From positions 1-37,485 of IMG/VR virus record IMGVR_UViG_3300005513_000323: DNA of 37,485 nucleotides, one strand, 5' to 3'. The notes under the pieces are model-generated. The model saw nothing but the letters and a program-made list of their open reading frames with translations. It ran no database searches and was not told where the DNA came from. How positions within the stretch are numbered: position 1 is the stretch's first letter; each line of letters opens with the position of its first letter. Source of the stretch: a virus. The position numbers and the translations under genes were made by a program. This document shows, one piece after another, positions 30,040 through 35,511 of this stretch.

Positions 30040-30120
30040 AGGTCTCCGGTTAGCTCGCGCACGGCACCCTGGGCAGGCCCGCACCCACCAGCAGCACCCC
30101 AACTCGGCCCGCGGAGACCT
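30040..30120. repeat. 9-bp inverted repeat spanning the gap after XRE
   Basis: AGGTCTCCG (30040-30048) and CGGAGACCT (30112-30120) are perfect complements 63 bp apart in the 180-bp gap before the next gene. The gap is GC-rich with no T-run and no ribosome site. It may be an RNA structure or part of a recombination/replication site. Confidence 0.4.
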
Positions 30121-30206
30121 GGGGAGGCGCAACACAGGCCCCTAGTGCCAATACGCGGCGCGCCGTAGGTTTGGCCACACGGGCACGGATGGGCAAAATA
30201 GTGTAT

Positions 30207-30491
30207 ATGGAGTCCAAAGTCAAGGTGATCTGTCAAGGCACCGCGGAGGCGCGCCACAAGGTCAGGCTGGCGCGGTATGAATGGTCGGCCAACGAGGGTG
30301 TCTGGGAGCGTATCGACAGGCACGGCTCAGACGACGACTGGTACCTACGAGCGGACAAGGACGGCATGAGGGCCTACCCGCGGCCAACGTTCGAGTGCCC
30401 GGTCTGCCAGGAGTCGCGCGTGTTTGCGCATGATTCCTTGCAGGCCAGGCTTCAGCAAGCTGCGGAACACGACGGCACACTTGTGATCTAA
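30207..30491 (+). CDS. small element protein with one CxxC, unknown
   Basis: 94 residues from ATG 30207 (MESKVKVICQG); upstream ATGs at 30189 and 30171 are in frame and no start has a good ribosome site. The sequence is basic and Trp/Tyr-rich. It ends with a FECPVCQESRVF stretch; only one CxxC pair is present, so it is not a complete zinc ribbon. AT-rich TATAT precedes the start, which could be a promoter for a leaderless transcript. Function not recognised. Confidence 0.6.
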   Translation: MESKVKVICQGTAEARHKVRLARYEWSANEGVWERIDRHGSDDDWYLRADKDGMRAYPRPTFECPVCQESRVFAHDSLQARLQQAAEHDGTLVI

Positions 30492-30695
30492 AGTTAGACC
30501 TCTACAACTGAATAGCGCTGGTGGATCGGCGCACTACAAGTCAGGATCCACGTTGAAGGCGTGAAGCCGTGTGGGAGCCGCACTCGAGGCGGACAGACAA
30601 CCCCGGTGCCTAGACCGAGACCTTCGGTCGACCTCCTCAGCGGGAGCTCGTTGAGCGACACATCGTGTTGCTCCGGCTCCCCGAGGAGTACACAC

Positions 30696-30914
30696 GTGGC
30701 TACCCACGAACCCCCGACCGTTCACAAGGCGGTGTCCGACATCATGGTCGGACGGCGTCTCAACGACGCAGAGCGAGAAGCCAAGGGCCGCAGCGCTCTC
30801 GTAGAGGCGAAGATCGCCGAGGCGATCGAGCGCAACCTCGCCAAGGCACCCTCCTTGTCACCGTCCCAGATCAGGCGGCTCAGCGGCCTCCTGCGATCCG
30901 GTGGCCAAAGGTGA
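30696..30914 (+). CDS. small element protein, unknown
   Basis: 72 residues from GTG 30696 with GAGGAG eight bases upstream; this start is chosen over a longer frame from 30561. It is basic and helical (VGRRLNDAEREAKGRSALVE, then AKIAEAIERN) and ends SPSQIRRLSGLLRSGGQR. It overlaps the next gene by GTGA. Proteins of this type are common at the head of primase modules in actinobacterial mobile elements, but no role is established. The 204 bp upstream (30492-30695) shows only a short GACCGA/TCGGTC hairpin. Confidence 0.6.
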   Translation: MATHEPPTVHKAVSDIMVGRRLNDAEREAKGRSALVEAKIAEAIERNLAKAPSLSPSQIRRLSGLLRSGGQR

Positions 30915-31315
30915 GCGCCCGCAATCCGGTGCACAACGACCCGCAGGTGCGCACACGGGGCGAGGGCTACTACGGCGTGCGCCTCACGCGGTTCGTGTCG
31001 TGTGGTGACCCTGGCGGTTACCGCGCGCTTGAGTTCGTCTATCTGTTCCCGACACGCGAAGAGCGCGACGCCTACGCCCGGGACCTCCGACGCAAGCACA
31101 GCAGCCGTCGCAGAGATGCACCAATCATCGAGGCGTTCGCGGCGCCCGCAGTAGAGCCTTCCTGGCTGTACATGGTGATCGAGGAATACCCACCCTTCAC
31201 GATCGATGTTTTTTCAAAGATCGCCCGGGATCAGCGGCGGCAGCGTGCCAGGAAGAAGCAGTTTCGACGGCTACTACAGAAGGCGGCCGAGCTTGCCGCC
31301 GAGGGTCGCTCATGA
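30911..31315 (+). CDS. element protein before the primase, unknown
   Basis: 134 residues from GTG 30911, overlapping the upstream stop; a longer frame from 30665 overlaps the previous gene and lacks a site. Aromatic, basic sequence with ALEFVYLFPTREERDAYARD and a YMVIEEYPPFTIDVFSKIAR segment, and a highly basic C-terminal helix. It overlaps the primase-polymerase start (ATGA). Operon position suggests a replication accessory or DNA-binding role. Not recognised. Confidence 0.65.
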   Translation: MSARNPVHNDPQVRTRGEGYYGVRLTRFVSCGDPGGYRALEFVYLFPTREERDAYARDLRRKHSSRRRDAPIIEAFAAPAVEPSWLYMVIEEYPPFTIDVFSKIARDQRRQRARKKQFRRLLQKAAELAAEGRS

Positions 31316-32052
31316 GCCGCATGCGCGCCGCGCTCGAACTGGCCGAGGCAGGCTGGGCGGTGCTCCCGCTGAAGGGCAAAACGCCGACCACAGGGCTGAC
31401 GCCTCACGGCCACCTGGACGCCACGACCAACCCTCGCACGATTCGCCGCTGGTGGGCTGACCGGGACTGGAACATCGGCTCCCCCGTGCCCGACAGTCTG
31501 CTCGTGTTCGACGTGGACCCCCGCAACGGTGGCCGTCTAGCCGACCTGGAACGACTCGCCGGGGTGTCTCTGCCACCGACGCTGGAGGTCGAAAGTGGAC
31601 GCCGAGACGGCGGACGGCATCTGTACTTCAAACGTCCGTTCCCACAGCCGTACCGGGGCAACATCCCGCACGGAATCGATCTGAAAACCGGCAGCGGCGG
31701 ATACATGGTCATGCCGCCAAGCGCGCATCCCGACACTGGACAGCCTTACCGCTGGATCTACCGCGACATAGCGCGCCTGCCACGACAGGTCTCCGCCCTG
31801 ATGATGCCGCGCACGCGCACCACACGGCGCAACCCCACGGCTGCCGATGCTGTCGCACTCGCAACCTGGGTCCGGTCCCTGCAGGCGGGTGAGCGACACG
31901 ACGGGCTGCACTGGGCCGCGCGCCGTGCGCACGAGGCCGGGGTAAGCGACCGAGGGCTTGACCGACTAATCGACGCCGCCGAGGACATCGGTATGAACCC
32001 GAGGGAGGCCCGCCGCGTAGTCGAGTCGGCCCGGAAAGAGCAGCACGCATGA
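31312..32052 (+). CDS. primase-polymerase (Prim-Pol)
   Basis: 246 residues from ATG 31312, overlapping the previous stop (ATGA). It matches the bifunctional DNA primase/polymerase N-terminal family: AGWAVLPLKGKTPTTGL, then TIRRWWADRDWNIGSPV, then the metal-binding LLVFDVDPRNGG (Asp67, Asp69) and GGRHLYFKRP with His103. The C-terminal 80 residues are helical and basic. Prim-Pol enzymes make primers and extend them in plasmids, phages and integrative elements. It is directly coupled to an ATPase gene, a standard replication pair. Confidence 0.9.
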   Translation: MSRMRAALELAEAGWAVLPLKGKTPTTGLTPHGHLDATTNPRTIRRWWADRDWNIGSPVPDSLLVFDVDPRNGGRLADLERLAGVSLPPTLEVESGRRDGGRHLYFKRPFPQPYRGNIPHGIDLKTGSGGYMVMPPSAHPDTGQPYRWIYRDIARLPRQVSALMMPRTRTTRRNPTAADAVALATWVRSLQAGERHDGLHWAARRAHEAGVSDRGLDRLIDAAEDIGMNPREARRVVESARKEQHA

Positions 32053-33197
32053 CCGTCCGCAAGAAGCCCCGCAGTGTGCCCCGCGTTCCCGAGGTCGAGT
32101 ACGACACTGAGCCTGCGACTCCCAAGCCTCGCTCAGTGTCGGACCTGCTCGAACAGGAGTTCCCGATCCTCGACTGGATCGTGCCGGACGTCATCCCCGA
32201 CGGATGCCACCTGATCGTCGCGGCTCCGAAGATCGGCAAGAGCCTGCTCACGCTGATGCTCGCTATCGCCTGCGCGACAGGTGACGTGGCGTTCGGCGCA
32301 ATCAAGGTGCGTCCGCGCCCGGTGCTGCTGCTCGACCTGGAATCGGGGGATCGCCGCCTCGCCGACCGGATGCGCGCCTTCGGCATCACCAGCGTGCCGG
32401 ACACATTCGAGTTCCACACGGACGCAGAGTCAGCCCTTGCTGTGATGCGGGAGTTCATGGAGGAGCACAAGGGGCGGTCGCCACTGGTCATCCTGGACAC
32501 CTTGTCCGAGGTCATGGGGCCGAAGCCGCGCGACCTCGCACCGATGCTCCACGAGAAGCGCACCTTGCAGCCGATCCAGAGACTCTGCGCCGAAGACCCT
32601 GGAGCATCCGTGCTGATCGTCCATCACAACCGCAAGGACAAGACCGGCGACAGCGTCGATTCGTCGTCGGGCACACATGGGCTGACGGGTGCCGTAGACG
32701 GCATCTTCGTGCTGGACCGGCCCGACCGGCAGCAGCCGGAGGCGACCCTCATCCGCAACAGCCGCGATATCGAAGACGCCCTGTTCGGCATGACCTTGAA
32801 GGGCGTCGTGTGGACGTTCGACGGGCGGAGCGCGGGCAAGGCACGCCTGGCCGCCGAGGAGCGCAAGCGCCGGGAGCAGATCGAGCGGCAAGGCCGCATC
32901 GGTCACAAGATGCTCGCCCTGCTGAAGGAGCACGGTCCGCTGACCCCGGCAGAAGCGTTCGACCTCTACGACGGCGACGCGAAGCTCCAATCCGTCCGAA
33001 ACGCGCTCGTACGCCTCGTGGTCCGCGAGTTGGCGTCCAAAGACAGCACCGGGCGCTACCAGGCTAAATACCCCCCTGAGTTGGGTGAGTTTTCTGAGTT
33101 GGTTCGCAACCCAACCAACTCAGGCAACTCGGGGGGTTATGTACACCCACGCAAGCGCCGCACAACAACCCCACAGAAAGCTAGGAGCCGGTCATGA
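32049..33197 (+). CDS. RecA-fold AAA ATPase (RepA-like helicase)
   Basis: 382 residues from ATG 32049, overlapping the primase stop. Walker A is AAPKIGKSLL (Lys64, Ser65); Walker B is PLVILDTLSEV with Asp150. Residues 40-265 form an AAA_25/RepA-type hexameric ATPase core, including HHNRKDKTGDSVDSSSGTHG. Residues about 275-345 look like a winged helix (IGHKMLALLKEHGPLTPAEA). The last 40 residues are low-complexity and encoded by an inverted repeat (33071-33136). It is probably the replicative helicase or initiator of the element, working with the Prim-Pol. Confidence 0.88.
   Translation: MTVRKKPRSVPRVPEVEYDTEPATPKPRSVSDLLEQEFPILDWIVPDVIPDGCHLIVAAPKIGKSLLTLMLAIACATGDVAFGAIKVRPRPVLLLDLESGDRRLADRMRAFGITSVPDTFEFHTDAESALAVMREFMEEHKGRSPLVILDTLSEVMGPKPRDLAPMLHEKRTLQPIQRLCAEDPGASVLIVHHNRKDKTGDSVDSSSGTHGLTGAVDGIFVLDRPDRQQPEATLIRNSRDIEDALFGMTLKGVVWTFDGRSAGKARLAAEERKRREQIERQGRIGHKMLALLKEHGPLTPAEAFDLYDGDAKLQSVRNALVRLVVRELASKDSTGRYQAKYPPELGEFSELVRNPTNSGNSGGYVHPRKRRTTTPQKARSRS
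33071..33136. repeat. large cruciform inside the 3' end of the ATPase gene, candidate origin
   Basis: Inner stem: CTGAGTTGGTT (33094-33104) with AACCAACTCAG (33113-33123), perfect 11 bp, eight-base loop. Outer stem: GAGTTG (33078-33083) with CAACTC (33125-33130), a bulged T at 33077, then CCCCCC (33071-33076) with GGGGGG (33131-33136). The unit CTGAGTTGG also recurs. The same bases encode the ATPase C-terminal tail. Element replicators of this kind often carry origins within or next to the rep gene. Confidence 0.75.
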
Positions 33198-33463
33198 CCG
33201 AGGTAATCACCATCCACGTCGAAGACAATGTGCTCTTCCGCCTGCACGTGGGGCGTCGCCCGCTCGTGTATCCCGACGCCGTCGTCCGCATCTCCTACGA
33301 GATCGGCGTTGACGTGCTGCACACCGGCACGATCTGGGATCTGGGATACCTGGACGGCGTCGAAGCGCTCGAACTGGACGACGGCACCTGCGTCGCAATC
33401 GCGGACATCGACCCCGACTCATTCGTGCTCAACCCGACCGCGGCCATGCGGGAGGAGTCGTGA
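33194..33463 (+). CDS. small element protein, unknown
   Basis: 89 residues from ATG 33194, overlapping the ATPase stop, with AGGAGC upstream. It is acidic and beta-rich: VITIHVEDNVLFRLHVGRRP, then VRISYEIGVDVLHTGTIWDL, then AIADIDPDSFVLNP. It has no Cys pair or membrane segment. Operon position suggests a replication accessory protein or an uncharacterised cargo gene. No family recognised. Confidence 0.7.
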   Translation: MTEVITIHVEDNVLFRLHVGRRPLVYPDAVVRISYEIGVDVLHTGTIWDLGYLDGVEALELDDGTCVAIADIDPDSFVLNPTAAMREES

Positions 33464-33515
33464 GCTCACCGGCTGTACGGCTCTTCAATGATCCGCACGG
33501 GTGGAGGCACACCCC

Positions 33516-33752
33516 ATGACGCAGGACGCAGCGTGGCACGCCTTGGACTCGGCTCTGCAGGACGTGGCCGCACCATGCGCAGGCCGTGCGCTGTTCACCG
33601 CCGACTCGATGTCACCGACCGAGCAGGCGATCTGTGCCCGGGTGTGCGCCGTGTGTCCCTTGACCGTTCACTGTGATGCCTACGCCACGGCAGCACGAGT
33701 GGACTTCGGCTTCTGGGGCGGCAGGTGCCGCGGGCGCAAACGGAAGAAATGA
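33516..33752 (+). CDS. WhiB-like iron-sulphur regulator
   Basis: 78 residues from ATG 33516, with GGAGG nine bases upstream; GTG 33501 is in frame without a site. Four Cys fit the WhiB pattern: Cys21, Cys44, Cys47 and Cys53 (CxxC, then x5, then C), followed by GFWGG in place of the usual G(V/I)WGG and a basic tail RCRGRKRKK. WhiB proteins hold a 4Fe-4S cluster and act with sigma factors. Phage- and element-borne copies (for example WhiB of TM4) alter host transcription. It is short for the family but complete. Confidence 0.85.
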   Translation: MTQDAAWHALDSALQDVAAPCAGRALFTADSMSPTEQAICARVCAVCPLTVHCDAYATAARVDFGFWGGRCRGRKRKK

Positions 33753-33802
33753 CCACCGCGTCGGGCGGATCCCGGCACCACCCATCAACAGAAGGAACCA
33801 TC

Positions 33803-34369
33803 ATGAGCAAGACCTCATCCCTCGAATCCAGCCTCCCCAAGGCAATGGAGGACTACAAGGCGCGTGCAGCCGCCATCAAGGACGGCTACCAGGCCGAGCG
33901 CCGAGCGATCCTCCAGAACGACCGGCTCAGCGACTCCGCAAAGACCTCCGATCTGTCGCTGCTGTCCCAGGCCACCCGCAACCAGCTTGAGAGCCTCAAG
34001 GCCGACCAGGAGTCCTACGTCAAGGGGCTGCGCACTCAACTGGAGAAGGAGCTGCGCGGGAACCAGCCGAGCGACGCCAACAGCGTCCTGCTGCGTCGCG
34101 ATGCCGCAGACCGGGTCCGCAAGATCACCGACGAGCAGGAGGCGATGGACGTCCTTCAGGACGCGATCGCGAACGGGGACGACAGCCTCGCCAACGCGAT
34201 CGGCATCCGCGCCCGGAACGCGGGGATGCAGGACGTGGCCGAAGTGTGGAAGGGCACGTACACCGGCACCGCAGACGCAGCCGAGGCGCTGGCCTACGTC
34301 GAGGAGTACACCAGCGGCGGCGCGTACAACCTGTCCAACCAGATCACGTACGCGGCACCGGCCGACTGA
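33803..34369 (+). CDS. coiled-coil element protein, unknown
   Basis: 188 residues from ATG 33803 with GAAGGA upstream, 50 bp after the WhiB stop. Mostly helical and charged: a first coil (LPKAMEDYKARAAAIKDGYQ, then AERRAILQN) and a second (RNQLESLKADQESYVKGLRT, then QLEKELRG). An Ala-rich helical part and a Tyr-rich end (LAYVEEYTSGGAYNLSNQ) follow. Two hairpins and a terminator-like structure follow the stop, suggesting a strongly expressed or independently ended transcript. No family recognised; not obviously a capsid or scaffold. Confidence 0.75.
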   Translation: MSKTSSLESSLPKAMEDYKARAAAIKDGYQAERRAILQNDRLSDSAKTSDLSLLSQATRNQLESLKADQESYVKGLRTQLEKELRGNQPSDANSVLLRRDAADRVRKITDEQEAMDVLQDAIANGDDSLANAIGIRARNAGMQDVAEVWKGTYTGTADAAEALAYVEEYTSGGAYNLSNQITYAAPAD

Positions 34370-34380
34370 TCACCATGACT

Positions 34381-34433
34381 GGGTCAGGGAGTCTATTCCT
34401 TTCGCCCTGACCCGCTGGGGGTGCATCCCCAGC
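34381..34433 (+). repeat. two tandem hairpins after the coiled-coil gene
   Basis: GGGTCAGGG (34381-34389) pairs perfectly with CCCTGACCC (34405-34413), and GCTGGGG (34414-34420) with CCCCAGC (34427-34433) immediately after. Together with the terminator at 34441 they make a three-hairpin block over 100 bp that ends the WhiB/coiled-coil transcript and separates it from the recombinase module. Confidence 0.65.
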
Positions 34434-34440
34434 AGCAGGA

Positions 34441-34480
34441 GGCCCCTGGGTTGTCGTCCGGAGCGACGCCCGGGGGTCTC
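34441..34480 (+). terminator. terminator-like hairpin before the recombinase module
   Basis: GGCCCCTGGG (34441-34450) pairs with CCCGGGGGTC around 34469-34478 with one mismatch, and the loop itself pairs GTCG with CGAC. TCTCTTGCG follows, a weak T-rich end. In the rightward direction this is a plausible Rho-independent terminator. Confidence 0.6.
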
Positions 34481-34501
34481 TTGCGTGAACATCCAACTCT
34501 C

Positions 34502-34522
34502 CAGATTCGAACATCTGTTTGG
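34502..34522 (+). promoter_or_regulatory. dyad / SOS-like site upstream of the small recombinase operon
   Basis: CAGAT (34502-34506) and ATCTG (34513-34517) flank TCGAAC; the overlapping TCGAACATCTGTTTGG (34507-34522) matches the LexA pattern TCGAAC-N4-GTTCGA at ten of twelve bases. It is followed by an AT-rich TTTTCGAATATAG that could hold a promoter. It may be a LexA or element-specific operator, or part of a recombination site for the adjacent serine recombinase. Confidence 0.4.
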
Positions 34523-34582
34523 TAGATGGGTCCCCTTCGAGCAAACTTTTCGAATATAGCACCCACCGTCCCAGGAGCTCAC

Positions 34583-34846
34583 ATGCACCACACCCAGCCC
34601 GTAGTAGTCGATGCCGGATTCGCAGGCGGGGCGATCCTCGTCGAGCAGGACGCTGAGCACCTCGGCGACGGGCGCTCTGTCGTCACCCTCGCACTCCCGG
34701 GGCTGGCAGTCCCCCTGTTCCTGCACGAGGCCCGGGCACTCGCCGCCGCGCTGACCGCTCAGGCTAACGCCGCATCAGCGGCGCGCACCGCCCGAGAGAC
34801 GACCCTAGACGCGAGCTTCCACGAGGTAGATGAGGACGACGAATGA
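34583..34846 (+). CDS. small element protein coupled to the recombinase, unknown
   Basis: 87 residues from ATG 34583 with AGGAG six bases upstream. A mixed alpha/beta sequence (VVVDAGFAGGAILVEQDAEH, VVTLALPGLAVPLFLHEARA) ends in an Ala-rich helix and acidic tail EVDEDDE. Its stop overlaps the recombinase start (ATGA), so the two are co-translated. It could be a directionality factor or an unrelated cargo gene. No motif shows which. Confidence 0.7.
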   Translation: MHHTQPVVVDAGFAGGAILVEQDAEHLGDGRSVVTLALPGLAVPLFLHEARALAAALTAQANAASAARTARETTLDASFHEVDEDDE

Positions 34847-35502
34847 CGACCATGATCGGCTACCTGCGGGTCAGCACCGAGGAGCAGGCCAACAGCGGGC
34901 TAGGGCTCGACGCTCAGCGCGACACCATCCGCCGCTACGCCGACGCGCACGGCTGGGATGTGGTGTGGTTCGAGGATGCGGGCCTCAGCGCGAAGTCGCT
35001 CGACCGCCCCCAACTACAGGCCGCCCTCAACCGGCTCGACGTTGCACCGAAGCACCGGGACGTGGACGGCATCGTGGTCGCCAAGCTCGACCGCCTCAGC
35101 CGCTCGGTCGCGGACTTCGCAGGGGTACTGGAGCTAGCCCGTGCCCGCCGCTGGGCACTCGTCGCGATCGATCTCGGCGTAGACACGTCCAGCCCTACGG
35201 GCGAGCTCGTGGCCAACGTCATGATGTCGGTGGCTCAGTGGGAGCGCCGCGTGATCGGTGAGCGCACCTCGGCAGCCATGCAGGCGGCAAAGCGGTCGGG
35301 GCGTCACATGGGCCGGGTGTCACATCTCCCCGAGGGCACCGGAGCACGCCTGGTGGAGCTGCGAGTCACACACACCCTCGCAACCACGGCGGCGGCCCTG
35401 AACGCCGAAGGTCTTACCACGGGGACCGGCGCAGCCTGGACTGCGAACGCCGTCTGCAAGGTACACAAACGTCTTCTCCTGAGAAGCGAAGTGGTTTCCT
35501 AG
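34843..35502 (+). CDS. serine recombinase, resolvase/invertase type
   Basis: 219 residues from ATG 34843. The catalytic domain is clear: MIGYLRVSTEEQANSGLGLD with nucleophile Ser11, then VAKLDRLSRSVADF, then ELVANVMMSVAQWERRVIGE. The C-terminus (ARLVELRVTHTLATTAAALN, then TGTGAAWTANAVCKVHKRL) is a helix-turn-helix binding domain of the resolvase kind, without zinc ribbon. At 219 residues it is slightly longer than classical resolvases (about 185). It is a second recombinase, distinct from the large integrase at 27724, and could resolve multimers or act in a res-type inversion. It is the last rightward gene seen. Confidence 0.9.
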   Translation: MTTMIGYLRVSTEEQANSGLGLDAQRDTIRRYADAHGWDVVWFEDAGLSAKSLDRPQLQAALNRLDVAPKHRDVDGIVVAKLDRLSRSVADFAGVLELARARRWALVAIDLGVDTSSPTGELVANVMMSVAQWERRVIGERTSAAMQAAKRSGRHMGRVSHLPEGTGARLVELRVTHTLATTAAALNAEGLTTGTGAAWTANAVCKVHKRLLLRSEVVS

Positions 35503-35511
35503 CCCTGTGAG

